Source: Hyphomicrobium sp. | GTDB lineage: Bacteria > Pseudomonadota > Alphaproteobacteria > Rhizobiales > Hyphomicrobiaceae | NCBI RefSeq assembly: GCF_019753045.1 | Contig: NZ_JAIELN010000002.1 | Location: 310,001-374,000 of the forward strand | DNA length: 64,000 nt | Reading direction: 5' to 3' | In this document: one piece after another, positions 28,977 to 37,989 of the stretch | Layout of the letters: the number at the start of each line of letters is the position of its first letter | How positions within the stretch are numbered: position 1 is the stretch's first letter | Made by a program: the position numbers and the translations under genes | The notes under the pieces: generated by a model | Databases searched by the model: none | Told to the model about the DNA's origin: nothing | What the model saw: the letters and a program-made list of their open reading frames with translations, nothing else

Positions 28977-31559
28977 ATGCGTGCGCCAACGCTGCCGCCA
29001 CCAACAGCGCCTAAGAGAAGAAAGAAGCGGCGGCGGAGCCTGCTGCTCAACTTCCTTGGGTTCGCATTTGGAACCTTCGTCCTGATATTCGTGGCGGGCT
29101 CAGCAGGTGCCGGCTTCTTGATTTGGCAAGCCTCGCGCGATCTGCCCGATTACGAGAGCTTGTCGAAGTACGAGCCCCCGGTCATGACGCGCATCCACGC
29201 CCATGACGGATCGCTGATATCGGAGTTTGCCCGCGAGCGGCGCATCTTCGTCCCGATCAACACCGTCCCGAAGCGCGTCCTGGGTGCTTTCCTCTCGGCC
29301 GAGGACCGCCGCTTCTATGAGCATGGCGGCGTCGACCTTCAGGGCATTCTGCGCGCGGTCTACGCGGCCATCGAATCCAAGGTCCACGGCTCCAACAAGC
29401 GAGCCCAGGGCGCATCCACGATCACCCAGCAGGTCGCAAAGAACTTCCTGCTGACCAACGAGCGGTCGATCGAGCGCAAAATCAAAGAGGCGATCCTCGC
29501 GGTCCGCATCGAGGGCGCCTATTCGAAGGATCGCATTCTCGAACTTTATCTGAACGAGATCTTCCTCGGAATGAACTCGTACGGCGTCGGCGCCGCCGCG
29601 CTCACCTATTTCAACAAAGAGCTGAAAGACCTCGATATCGAGGAAGCCGCCTACCTCGCAGCGCTTCCCAAGGCCCCGAACAATTACCACCCGTTCCGCC
29701 AGAAGGAAAAGGCGACCGAGCGGCGGAATTGGATCATCGGGCAGATGGCCGAGAACGGCTACATCACCAAGGAAGAAGCCGAAGCTGCCCGAAAGAAGCC
29801 GCTCGTCGTCAACCTGCGCCCGAACGCGGTGCATATCTCGACGGCCGAATTCTTCGCCGAGGAAGTGCGCCGTTCGCTTCTCGCAAAGTACGGCGAGGAC
29901 AAGCTTTACGGTGGCGGCTTGTCCGTCCGCACGACGCTCGATCCGCAACTGCAGCAATATGCCAAGAAGGCGCTGATCAACGGTCTCGTGAAGTTCGACC
30001 GGACTCAAGGTTATCGCGGACCCGTCTCGAAGATCGATATCTCTGGTGACTGGGGTGTCGCGCTCGGCAAGATCCCGAGCCCGTCCGACATTCAGCCGTG
30101 GCGTCTCGGCGTCGTGCTGGAAACGCAAAAGACGAAGGCTATCATCGGCTTCAAGCCGGCGCGCCAGCAGGATGCGACGCTCGTCAAAGACCGCGAGGCG
30201 GTTGAAGTCTCGCTGGACGAGATGAAATGGGCGGCCAAGCGTCCGGGCGCCAAGAAGATCGACGCCAAATCAACCGCCGACATCTTGAAACTCGGCGACG
30301 TCGTCTATGTTGCGCCAAAGGATCCCAACAACATCCAGGGCGCCTGGTCGCTGATGCAAATTCCGGAGGTCGGCGGCGGCCTCGTCGCAATGGACCCCTA
30401 CACCGGACGCGTCCTCGCAGTGGCGGGCGGCTTCTCCTACGACATGAGCCAGTTCGACCGGGTCATTCAGGCGAAGCGTCAGCCTGGATCGTCGTTCAAG
30501 CCCTTCGTCTATGCCTCGGCAATTGACAACGGATATAAGCCGACGTCGATCATTCTGGACGCGCCGATCGAAATCGATCAGGGCCCCGGCCAGGATGTCT
30601 GGCGGCCGAAGAACTACGAGACGAACGCGACAACGGGCCCCGAAACGCTTCGCTTCGGTATCGAGCATTCGCGCAACCAGATGACCGCGCGTCTCGCACA
30701 AGACCTCGGCATGCCCGTCATCACCGAATACGCGAGACGCTTCGGCATCTACGACGATCTTCTGCCGGTGCTCTCCATGTCGCTCGGCGCGGGCGAGACC
30801 ACGCTCCTTCGCATGGCGACGGCCTATTGCATGCTGGCGAACGGCGGCAAGGAAGTCACCTCGACCCTCATCGACCGAATTCAGGATCGCTATGGCCGCA
30901 CGATTTGGCGGCATGACGAGCGCCAGTGCATGGGCTGCATGGCTGATCGGTGGGCCGGACAGCCCGAACCGGAACTGGTCGATGGCCGTCGTCAGATCAT
31001 CGATCCGCACACTGCGTATCAAATGACCAGCATCCTCGAAGGCGTCGTTCAGCGCGGCACGGCAACGGTTCTGAAGTCTCTCAATCGTCCGATCGCCGGC
31101 AAGACCGGCACGACCAACGAAGAAAAGGATGTGTGGTTCCTTGGCTATACGCCGACGATGGTCGTCGGCGTTTTCGTTGGTTACGACACACCGAAGCCGC
31201 TCGGAAAAGGCAACACGGGCGGTGCCATTGCGGCCCCGATGTTCGGCGAGTTCGTGCAGGATGCGCTGGGGGCGACCCCGGCCGCACCGTTCCGCGTGCC
31301 GCCCGGCATCAAGTTCGTGCGCATCAATCCGAAAACCGGACTGCGAGCCTCGGCCGACGACCCAAGTTCCATCATGGAAGCGTTCAAGCCCGACGAAGAG
31401 CCGGACGACGCTTACGCTATGATCGGGATTGCGAATGCAACTGCCGACGCTTCGCCCCCGCCGGCTCCGCCGCCGCCTTTCGGGGATCGGATGGCGCGCC
31501 CCGCACCGTCTCCCTCCCGGCCGGATAGCGGAACGCTTTCCCCGAATGGAATGTGGTAG
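28977..31559 (+). CDS. mrcA: penicillin-binding protein 1A (bifunctional)
   Basis: 860 residues. A short basic cytoplasmic tail and one membrane helix (about 22-48) precede the GT51 glycosyltransferase (catalytic Glu in SAEDRRFYEHGGVD, then GASTITQQVAKNF). An OB-like insert follows. The transpeptidase domain has the nucleophile in QPGSSFKPFVYA, SRN in EHSRNQMTARL and KTGTTNEEKDVWFLGYTP. The C-terminal 60 residues are Pro-rich. It polymerises and cross-links peptidoglycan in the periplasm. ATG 28977 follows directly on an in-frame TTG at 28974. Positioned between the amidase and prfB. Confidence 0.95.
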   Translation: MRAPTLPPPTAPKRRKKRRRSLLLNFLGFAFGTFVLIFVAGSAGAGFLIWQASRDLPDYESLSKYEPPVMTRIHAHDGSLISEFARERRIFVPINTVPKRVLGAFLSAEDRRFYEHGGVDLQGILRAVYAAIESKVHGSNKRAQGASTITQQVAKNFLLTNERSIERKIKEAILAVRIEGAYSKDRILELYLNEIFLGMNSYGVGAAALTYFNKELKDLDIEEAAYLAALPKAPNNYHPFRQKEKATERRNWIIGQMAENGYITKEEAEAARKKPLVVNLRPNAVHISTAEFFAEEVRRSLLAKYGEDKLYGGGLSVRTTLDPQLQQYAKKALINGLVKFDRTQGYRGPVSKIDISGDWGVALGKIPSPSDIQPWRLGVVLETQKTKAIIGFKPARQQDATLVKDREAVEVSLDEMKWAAKRPGAKKIDAKSTADILKLGDVVYVAPKDPNNIQGAWSLMQIPEVGGGLVAMDPYTGRVLAVAGGFSYDMSQFDRVIQAKRQPGSSFKPFVYASAIDNGYKPTSIILDAPIEIDQGPGQDVWRPKNYETNATTGPETLRFGIEHSRNQMTARLAQDLGMPVITEYARRFGIYDDLLPVLSMSLGAGETTLLRMATAYCMLANGGKEVTSTLIDRIQDRYGRTIWRHDERQCMGCMADRWAGQPEPELVDGRRQIIDPHTAYQMTSILEGVVQRGTATVLKSLNRPIAGKTGTTNEEKDVWFLGYTPTMVVGVFVGYDTPKPLGKGNTGGAIAAPMFGEFVQDALGATPAAPFRVPPGIKFVRINPKTGLRASADDPSSIMEAFKPDEEPDDAYAMIGIANATADASPPPAPPPPFGDRMARPAPSPSRPDSGTLSPNGMW

Positions 31560-31687
31560 TTAAACGTTGCGCCGATTGCCGCGCAGCGTCCGCCATCGTT
31601 TACAGCGCCGCCGCACATCTCTATAGGTCCGCACCTGTTTTTCGATCCATCACTTTTCGCCGGCGCGAGCCGGTCCCGGAGGCCGCT

Positions 31688-32822
31688 ATGCGCGCTGAAG
31701 CGCAAAAACTTTCCGATGGCATCGAGGAGGCGTTTGCCCTCCTGAGGAGGTCTCTTTGACTGGGAGACGGCCGAAGACCGTCTCGCCTCGCTGAACGCGA
31801 AAGCTGAAGACCCCAATCTCTGGACTGACGCGAAGAACGCTCAGAAGGTCATGCGCCAGCGGCAATCGCTCGAGCGCGCTGTAACTGAGTTCAAGCGCCT
31901 CCAGCGCGACTATGAAGATGCGCTGTTTCTGATCGAGCTCGGAGAGACCGAGAACGACGAAGACAGCGTGCGCGAAGGCGAAACTGCGTTGAAGCGCATC
32001 GATCACGAGGCGCAGCGCCGGTCGATCGAGGCGATGCTGTCGGGCGAAGCCGACGCGATGAATACCTACATCGAAGTTCACGCCGGTGCGGGCGGCACCG
32101 AAAGCCAAGACTGGGCGTCGATGCTCGCACGCATGTACGTCCGCTGGGCCGAACGGCGCGGATACAAGGTGAAGCTGATCGACGAGAGCCCCGGTGAAGA
32201 AGCGGGCATCAAGTCCGCAACGTTCGAGATCGAAGGCGAAAACGCCTACGGCTGGCTGAAGACGGAAGCGGGCGTCCATCGCCTTGTGCGCATCTCGCCG
32301 TTTGACTCGAACGCGCGCCGGCATACGAGCTTTGCTTCCGTCACCGTCTATCCGGTGATCGACGACACGATCGACATTGAGGTCAATCCGGCGGACGTCG
32401 ACATTTCATTCGCGCGTTCGTCCGGCGCCGGCGGTCAGCACGTCAACAGAACGGAATCTGCCGTCCGCCTCGTCCATAAGCCGTCGGGCATCGTCATCTT
32501 TGCCCAGGAACAGCGTTCGCAGCACCAGAACAAGGATATCGCGTTCAAGCGCCTCAAGGCTCGCCTGTACGAAATGGAGCTGAAGAGACGTGAAGCGAAG
32601 GCAAACGCCGAGCAGGCCGCGAAGACGGATATCGGTTGGGGCCATCAGATCCGGTCGTACGTCCTGCAGCCGTATCAGCTTGTGAAGGACTTGCGGACCG
32701 GCGCCCAGTCGACGAACCCGGACGAAGTTCTCGACGGCGATATCGATCCCTTCATTGAGGCGGCTCTCTCGCAGCGCATCAAGGGCGGCGGAGAAGCTGT
32801 CACAGTCGAAGATCTCGAGTAG
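31688..32822 (+). CDS. prfB: peptide chain release factor 2, with programmed +1 frameshift
   Basis: RF2 ends translation at UGA and UAA. The first 23 codons run from ATG 31688 to CTT 31754-31756 and meet TGA at 31757-31759. Skipping T31757 continues at GAC 31758 with DWETAEDRLASLNAKAEDPNLW and the rest of RF2, total 377 residues. The slippery site CTTTGAC is preceded by AGGAGG with the same three-base spacing as in E. coli. Downstream are the codon-recognition SPF (ISPFDSNARRHTSF) and the peptidyl-hydrolysis GGQ (SSGAGGQHVNRTESAVR). RF2 thereby senses its own level. No upstream partner; PBP1A ends 128 bases before. Confidence 0.95.
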
Positions 32823-32847
32823 CCGCTAACGTCCGGTGCGGCTACTC
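32817..32847 (+). terminator. 10-bp hairpin containing the prfB stop codon
   Basis: GAGTAGCCGC and GCGGCTACTC form a perfect stem around an 11-base loop; the prfB TAG is inside the 5' arm. No U-run follows. It lies between convergent genes (prfB and a small secreted protein), so a transcription end point or an RNA 3'-protective structure is plausible. Confidence 0.45.
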
Positions 32848-32872
32848 GTCGATGGGTCGCGCGTTTCAGCTC

Positions 32873-33199
32873 TTAGTTGCGTTCGCGAAGGAGCGGCGTG
32901 TTGAAAGGTGTGGCCGGCTCGTTCGACGAGTTCTGCGACGACGAGAAATTAAAAGCAGACCCAGAGCCGACGCCAGCACCGAGAGAGCCCCGCCAGTTTG
33001 AACTGGGATCAGTGCTGGATTGAGTGGAGCCGGAGGCGAACGGAGACAGCAGCGCGGACGCCTCGTCCGGATCCTGATACCGTGCTGAGCCATCAGCATT
33101 CGTTCCGCCGATCGACGTCGTTTCGAAAGCTTGCGCTCCGGCGGCGGACAAGATCATCGACAGAAAGACCGCGGCCGCAATACCTCGATCAAATCGCAT
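32873..33199 (-). CDS. small exported protein of unknown function
   Basis: 108 residues with a clear signal peptide (MRFDRGIAAAVFLSMILS, cleavage near AQA-FE). The mature part is Ser/Gly/Asn-rich (SGSTQSSTDPSSN, GVGSGSAFNFSSSQ) and probably disordered. No cysteines and no family that I recognise. The start is supported by GGAGGG six bases upstream. It converges with prfB. Confidence 0.7.
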   Translation of the reverse strand: MRFDRGIAAAVFLSMILSAAGAQAFETTSIGGTNADGSARYQDPDEASALLSPFASGSTQSSTDPSSNWRGSLGAGVGSGSAFNFSSSQNSSNEPATPFNTPLLRERN

Positions 33200-33350
33200 T
33201 AAGAACCCTCCAGCATCGTCACGTGACGCGCACCCTAGTGTTTCCGGCTATCTGCAATTTGCGGAGGGATCTAGGCCAACTTGTTGTTTTTGAAACGGTG
33301 TTGCATCAGTACTACACTAACCGATGCATACGTCATGCGTAGGCGCATCT

Positions 33351-33782
33351 TCAGGATGCGCTGCGCCAAAGACCCGGCAGCCGTCGTTTGATCGCGGTCT
33401 TTGTCGCGCTGCCGTTCTCGGCCCGAGCATCGAATTCGGCTCGTGCCTGCTCGACTGTCCCCCGATTTTCAATGGCCCACTGACTGAGCGGCCCGAGAAT
33501 GCAGATGAGGGTCCGGCCGAGGTCGGTCAATTCGTAATCAACGCGCGGCGGAATGGTCGGATAGACGGTGCGTGTGACGAGGCCATCGCGTTCGAGGCCC
33601 CGAAGCGTCAGCGTCAGCATCCGCTGCGAAATACTTCCGACGGACCGGCGGATCTCGTTGAAACGCATCGGCCCGTTCGACAAGAGGCCGACCACGTAGA
33701 CCGTCCATTTGTCGCCGATCCGCGCCAGGACGTCCGCGACGGCGCGGCAGTTTTCGGTTCCTTCTTTGATACCGGCTTCCAA
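33351..33782 (-). CDS. HxlR-family transcriptional regulator
   Basis: 143 residues, winged helix-turn-helix of the HxlR/YodB type: NCRAVADVLARIGDKWTVYVVGLL at the N-terminus, RFNEIRRSVGSISQRMLTLTLRGLERDGLVTR as the recognition region and PRVDYELTDLGRTL as the wing. A cysteine near residue 12 corresponds to the redox-sensing cysteine of YodB-type members. TTG start supported by AAGGAGG eight bases upstream. It is divergent from an azoreductase gene, which it probably represses, by analogy with YodB and azoR1 of Bacillus. Confidence 0.9.
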   Translation of the reverse strand: MEAGIKEGTENCRAVADVLARIGDKWTVYVVGLLSNGPMRFNEIRRSVGSISQRMLTLTLRGLERDGLVTRTVYPTIPPRVDYELTDLGRTLICILGPLSQWAIENRGTVEQARAEFDARAENGSATKTAIKRRLPGLWRSAS

Positions 33783-33829
33783 AAAAGTGCCTCCTTGCGC
33801 GGCTTTCGCCAGTGAACATTTTAGCGTTG

Positions 33830-33844
33830 GTCACAAAATGTGAC
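33830..33844. promoter_or_regulatory. candidate operator between HxlR regulator and azoreductase
   Basis: GTCACA-AAA-TGTGAC is a perfect 15-base inverted repeat in the 127-base divergent region. Position and symmetry fit the binding site of a dimeric winged-helix repressor; that the HxlR protein binds it is inference. Confidence 0.5.
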
Positions 33845-33909
33845 TGGCTGAGGCGCGTGTCAACCATCGCTCCCAGTCTCCGTCAAACCGCAGGATGGAG
33901 ATCCAACAC

Positions 33910-34518
33910 ATGAAGCTTTTGCATGTCGATTCGAGCATTCTCGGCCCGGGCTCGGTAAGCCGCCAGCTCTCGGCAGAGATCGTCGCCGCCGAGAGCCGGC
34001 TGCATCAGGGCCTTGAAGTCGTCTACCGTGACCTGGGACGCGAGCCGGTCGGGCATCTCTCGGGCGCCCATCTTGCTGCCGGCCAGGGTGCTGTCCCGGA
34101 AGCTCAGCCGCTTCGTCAGGACGTCGCGGCCGGTCAAGCGGCCCTCGAAGAGTTCCTGGCGGCCGACATCGTCGTAGTTGGCGCTCCGATGTACAACTTC
34201 GCCATTCCGAGCCAGCTGAAAGCCTGGATCGACCGCCTTGCGGTCGCGGGCAAAACCTTCCGCTACACCGACAAGGGCTCTGAAGGCCTGGCAGGGGGCA
34301 AGAAAGTGATCATCGCTTCGTCGCGCGGCGGATTCTACGGCCCGCAGACGCCGATTGCGTTCCTCGATCACCAGGAAACCTACCTGCGCAATATCTTCGG
34401 CTTCTTCGGGATCACGGACGTGACCTTCATTCGCGCCGAAGGCATTGCCCTTGGTCCCGACCAGCGCGCCAAGTCCATCGAGGCCGCCCAATCGACCATC
34501 GCCGGCCTCGCGGCATGA
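33910..34518 (+). CDS. azoR: FMN-dependent NADH-azoreductase
   Basis: 202 residues, flavodoxin-like fold: [19 protein letters not shown] (FMN phosphate loop), [35 protein letters not shown] and [11 protein letters not shown]. AzoR-type enzymes reduce quinones and azo dyes by two electrons with NADH and guard against electrophile stress. ATG 33910 is preferred because GGAG lies nine bases upstream; ATG 33895 would add five residues. The divergent HxlR regulator suggests induction by quinone-like compounds. Confidence 0.92.
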   Translation: MKLLHVDSSILGPGSVSRQLSAEIVAAESRLHQGLEVVYRDLGREPVGHLSGAHLAAGQGAVPEAQPLRQDVAAGQAALEEFLAADIVVVGAPMYNFAIPSQLKAWIDRLAVAGKTFRYTDKGSEGLAGGKKVIIASSRGGFYGPQTPIAFLDHQETYLRNIFGFFGITDVTFIRAEGIALGPDQRAKSIEAAQSTIAGLAA

Positions 34519-34529
34519 TGAACTCAAAG

Positions 34530-34554
34530 GGCGGAGATACGAGCGATCTCCGCC
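34530..34554 (+). terminator. stem-loop after azoR
   Basis: GGCGGAGAT-ACGAGCG-ATCTCCGCC, a perfect 9-bp stem 12 bases past the azoR stop. Only a loose T-rich stretch follows. Confidence 0.5.
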
Positions 34555-34633
34555 TGACCCTGGTTTGATTTCTCGACATAAGCGACATTCGTGTTAAAGC
34601 GCGGTCCGATGTTTCCTTCGAAAACCGCCCCCG

Positions 34634-35575
34634 ATGTCACCGCTCCATAACCTGCACCTCATCACGTCCGACGGATTTCCCGATTACGCGCTGCTCGATA
34701 GCGGGCTGGGGCGGAAGCTCGAACGCTTCGGAAAAATCGTCGTCGATCGTCCGGAGCCGCAGGCGCTCTGGCAGCCCAAGCGCGGGAAATCTGAGTGGGC
34801 CAAGGCGAACGCCGTCTTTTCCGCATCCGGCGAGGACGACGAGAAAGGCAAATGGCGGATCGACAAGCCCGTGCCCGACGCTTGGCCTGTCAGACTCGCA
34901 TTGCCGCGCTCGCCGAAATCGGACAACGCCAAAGGCGGAACGCACGGCGTAACGATGCTGTGCAAGCTCGCAGGCCTTTGGCACCTTGGGCTCTTCCCCG
35001 AGCAGGAGCCGCATTGGCGCTGGATGCTCGATCACCTGGCGAGCGTGAAGGGCGAGACGCCCCGCGTCCTCAACCTCTTCGGCTATACGGGCGCAGCTTC
35101 GCTCCTCGCCGCCGAAGCCGGAGCCGAGGTCACTCATGTCGACGCGTCGAAAAAAGCCATCCAGTGGGGCAAGGAAAACCAGGAAGCGTCGAAGCTCGGC
35201 GCCGCGAAAATTCGCTGGCTCCTTGATGACGCCGCGAAGTTCGCCGCGCGCGATGTCCGTCGCGGCAAGACCTACCACATGATCATCGTCGACCCTCCGA
35301 AGTTCGGGCGCGGCCCCGAAGGCGAAATCTGGGATCTCTTCCAGAACCTGCCGGCGCTGCTCGGTGATCTTGCGAAGCTCCTCGCGCCTCAGAATGCCGC
35401 GATGGTGCTGACGATCTACGCCATCCGCGCATCGTCGCTCGCCTTCGATCAGCTGATGCGCGAACGATTGAACGGACGGAAGGGCGAATTCGACAGCGGT
35501 GAATTGGCGATCCGCTCAGAGGCCGGCCCGCTCGTGCCGACGTCGCTCTTCGTGCGCTGGAAACAGAACGCATGA
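34634..35575 (+). CDS. RlmI-like class I SAM-dependent methyltransferase
   Basis: 313 residues. The Rossmann domain has the SAM loop VLNLFGYTGAASLLAAEAGAEVTHVD (about 138-163), KKAIQWGKENQ, and the catalytic-type YHMIIVDPPKFGRGPEGEIW. This DPPKF motif and the LFGYTG loop match the RlmI/RlmK branch of rRNA methyltransferases. The PUA domain of RlmI is missing; instead the first 130 residues form a short beta-rich unit. Target is probably an RNA base, but position is unknown. Its stop overlaps the next gene's ATG by four bases. Confidence 0.87.
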   Translation: MSPLHNLHLITSDGFPDYALLDSGLGRKLERFGKIVVDRPEPQALWQPKRGKSEWAKANAVFSASGEDDEKGKWRIDKPVPDAWPVRLALPRSPKSDNAKGGTHGVTMLCKLAGLWHLGLFPEQEPHWRWMLDHLASVKGETPRVLNLFGYTGAASLLAAEAGAEVTHVDASKKAIQWGKENQEASKLGAAKIRWLLDDAAKFAARDVRRGKTYHMIIVDPPKFGRGPEGEIWDLFQNLPALLGDLAKLLAPQNAAMVLTIYAIRASSLAFDQLMRERLNGRKGEFDSGELAIRSEAGPLVPTSLFVRWKQNA

Positions 35576-36381
35576 ACGAGCCGAAGATCATCACCAGCCT
35601 GACGAACGACCGGATCAAAGCCATCCGCGCGCTCGACATGCGCAAGGTTCGCAAGGAGACGGGGCTCTTCGTCGCCGAAGGCACGTCGCTGCTGGTGACG
35701 GCTCGCGACAACGGCTTCGTGCCGGAAACGCTCGTCTATCAATCGGGCACCGCAGCGAGCGGCATCGCGCGCGGCCTTGTCCGGCATGCGCTCGATGCGG
35801 GCGCTGAAGTGCTCGAAGTTTCCGAAGCCGTGCTCGGCAAGCTTGCGTCGAAGGACAATCCGCAAACGCTGCTCGGCGTCTACCGTCAGCGTTTTGTCGA
35901 ACCTCCCGATCCCGCCAAGCTTGGCCAGGAGACGTGGCTCGCGCTCGAAGAAGTGCGCGATCCGGGCAACCTCGGCACGATCATTCGCACGGCGGATGCG
36001 GTCGGCTGTTCGGGCGTCATTCTCGTCGGCACGACATGCGACCCTTACGCCATAGAGGCAATCCGCGCGACGATGGGCTCCATCTTCGCCGTCCCCGTCG
36101 TCAAGATGGATCAGCAGGCATTCGTCACGTTGGCGCGGTCTTGGCCGGGCGACGTCATCGGAACGCACCTTGCTGCACGCGAGGATTTCCGCAAAGTCGA
36201 ATATAAGAATCCGGTGCTGTTGGTGATGGGCGGCGAAGGTCCGGGCCTCTCTCCCGGCGCGGCATCCTCATGCACGAACCTCGTCAAAATCCCCATGGCC
36301 GGCGATCTGGATTCCCTCAATCTCGCCATCGCAACCGCACTGATGCTCTATCAGATCCGCGGCCCACATTTGAAGCTCTGA
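35572..36381 (+). CDS. TrmH/SpoU-family RNA 2'-O-methyltransferase
   Basis: 269 residues. An N-terminal substrate-binding domain (about 1-95, with NDRIKAIRALDMRKVRKETGLFVAEG) precedes the SPOUT knot domain: LALEEVRDPGNLGTIIRTADAVG (motif 1, with the Arg/Asn pair), VLLVMGGEGPGLSP (motif 2) and IPMAGDLDSLNLAIATALMLYQI (motif 3). All three motifs are intact. It methylates ribose in tRNA or rRNA; which one is not deducible. Overlap with the upstream gene and a one-base gap to the next imply one transcript for three methyltransferases. Confidence 0.92.
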   Translation: MNEPKIITSLTNDRIKAIRALDMRKVRKETGLFVAEGTSLLVTARDNGFVPETLVYQSGTAASGIARGLVRHALDAGAEVLEVSEAVLGKLASKDNPQTLLGVYRQRFVEPPDPAKLGQETWLALEEVRDPGNLGTIIRTADAVGCSGVILVGTTCDPYAIEAIRATMGSIFAVPVVKMDQQAFVTLARSWPGDVIGTHLAAREDFRKVEYKNPVLLVMGGEGPGLSPGAASSCTNLVKIPMAGDLDSLNLAIATALMLYQIRGPHLKL

Positions 36382-36382
36382 C

Positions 36383-37321
36383 ATGCGCATCGAATATCAT
36401 CGCACGCTGATCGCCGATCAGGTCCGCAACGAAGCGTTCTTCGCAGCGCTGAAGGCCGTCATTGTGCCCGGTAAATCGGTCGTCGCGGACATCGGCGCAG
36501 GTACCGGCCTGCTTGGTCTGATGGCGTCGAAGCTCGGAGCCCGCGAAGTTTTTCTGTTCGAGACCGCTGAGGTCGCGGGCGTCGCGGCGGCTGTTCTGAA
36601 GGCGAACAAGGCCAAGCACTGCCATCTGATCCCGTGCCACTCGACGGAGTTTCAGGACAAGCTCGCGGTCGACATCATCGTCTCGGAAACGCTCGGCAAC
36701 TACGCGCTCGAAGAAAATATCATCGCGACGCTCGCCGATGCGCGCCAGCGCTTCCTGAAACCGGGCGGCCACGTCATTCCCGATGGAATAATTCAGTACG
36801 TCGCCCCGGTCGTGACGCCGCGCATCGATGAAGAACTTCGGGCCTGGGGACGCGTCGGTCACGGCCTCGATCTCGCCGTCGCGCAGACGATGTCGCTGAA
36901 CAACGCCTACGTCCGCCATTTGCAGCCGGACGAAATTCTCGACGGTTGCCGAAGCGCGATGGTGTGGGATGAGGTCGACCTGACGACCGAAACGAAATCG
37001 AAACGGCGCGGCGATGCCGAGTGGCGTTTTCCGCGTCCAGCGAAAATCTACGGCTTTGCGACGTGGTGGAAAGTCGAGCTGGTCCCCGGCATCGGATTTT
37101 CGACGGGACCTTTGTCGCCGCGCACCCATTGGGAACAACTGTACTTCCCGCTGCTGGCGCCGATCGAAGCCCGCCCAAGCGACGTCGTCTCGATAGATCT
37201 GCGCTCCAGTTCGTCCGAGGAAGGCGGTACTGACCTCGGGTGGACCGCCGTTCATAAAAGCCCGGAAGGCAAGGTCATCGCGCGCCAGGCCCTCGAGCTC
37301 GACAAAGGCTATATCCCCTGA
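36383..37321 (+). CDS. PRMT-like class I methyltransferase (putative protein arginine methyltransferase)
   Basis: 312 residues. Motif I is ADIGAGTGLLGLMASKLGA (about 35-53), and IADQVRNEAFFAAL just before resembles the PRMT helix that covers SAM. SETLGNYALEE gives two Glu residues nine apart (102 and 111), the double-E loop that binds substrate arginine. SPRTHWEQLYFPL (about 245-257) is the THW loop. Together these are diagnostic of PRMTs. The C-terminal half is predicted beta-rich, as in the PRMT barrel. No dimerisation arm is obvious. It ends an operon with two RNA methyltransferases. Substrate unknown; a ribosomal or RNA-binding protein is a guess. Confidence 0.8.
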   Translation: MRIEYHRTLIADQVRNEAFFAALKAVIVPGKSVVADIGAGTGLLGLMASKLGAREVFLFETAEVAGVAAAVLKANKAKHCHLIPCHSTEFQDKLAVDIIVSETLGNYALEENIIATLADARQRFLKPGGHVIPDGIIQYVAPVVTPRIDEELRAWGRVGHGLDLAVAQTMSLNNAYVRHLQPDEILDGCRSAMVWDEVDLTTETKSKRRGDAEWRFPRPAKIYGFATWWKVELVPGIGFSTGPLSPRTHWEQLYFPLLAPIEARPSDVVSIDLRSSSSEEGGTDLGWTAVHKSPEGKVIARQALELDKGYIP

Positions 37322-37392
37322 TCGCGGCGCGCTTGGTGCTGGCCCTTTTTTGATGCTATGCGGGCAAGCCAATTTGAGGGAGCGCGCACGCC

Positions 37393-37989
37393 ATGATGGT
37401 CTTGATCGTTGGATTGATTTTATTCCTGGGCGTTCATCTCATTCCGACGCAACCCGAACTTCGCGATGGCCTGAAAGAGCGCATCGGCGAGGGGCCGTAT
37501 AAAATCCTCTTCTCGCTGTTGTCGCTCGTGGGGCTCGTCGTCATCGTGCTCGGCTTCCACAAGCTGCAGCTCCATCCGGGGAAAAATCCCATTCTGTGGG
37601 AACCGCCGGTCTGGACGCGCCACCTCGCCGTGGCCTTGATGCTGCCGGCAATGATTCTGCTCGTAGCGTCGCTCATCCCGTCGCGGATCCGCACGGCGAC
37701 CCGCCATCCGATGCTTGTTGCGATCAAGATCTGGGCACTCGCGCACTTGCTCGCGAATGGCGATCTCGCCTCGCTTCTGCTTTTCGGGTCGTTCCTGGCG
37801 TTCGCTGTTTACGACCGCATCTCGGTGAAGAAGCGTGGTGCTGCGGGACCGCTCGGAACGGCGGCTCCGGCCAGTGCGCTCAATGACGTTCTCGTCATCG
37901 TCATCGGGCTGGCGCTCTACGCATGGATACTGCTCGTCGGCCATCAATGGCTGATCGGTGTTGCGCCGATGCCGGGACTTACAGCCTAA
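37393..37989 (+). CDS. NnrU-family membrane protein
   Basis: 198 residues with five or six membrane helices. FLGVHLIPTQPELRDGLKERIGEGPYK, KNPILWEPPVWTRH, and TRHPMLVAIKIWALAHLLANGD are the NnrU signature. NnrU was named for linkage to nitrite and nitric oxide reductase genes, and homologues also relate to 15-cis-zeta-carotene isomerase; function here is unknown. No denitrification genes are in the window. Its stop overlaps the stop of the convergent membrane gene. Confidence 0.88.
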   Translation: MMVLIVGLILFLGVHLIPTQPELRDGLKERIGEGPYKILFSLLSLVGLVVIVLGFHKLQLHPGKNPILWEPPVWTRHLAVALMLPAMILLVASLIPSRIRTATRHPMLVAIKIWALAHLLANGDLASLLLFGSFLAFAVYDRISVKKRGAAGPLGTAAPASALNDVLVIVIGLALYAWILLVGHQWLIGVAPMPGLTA

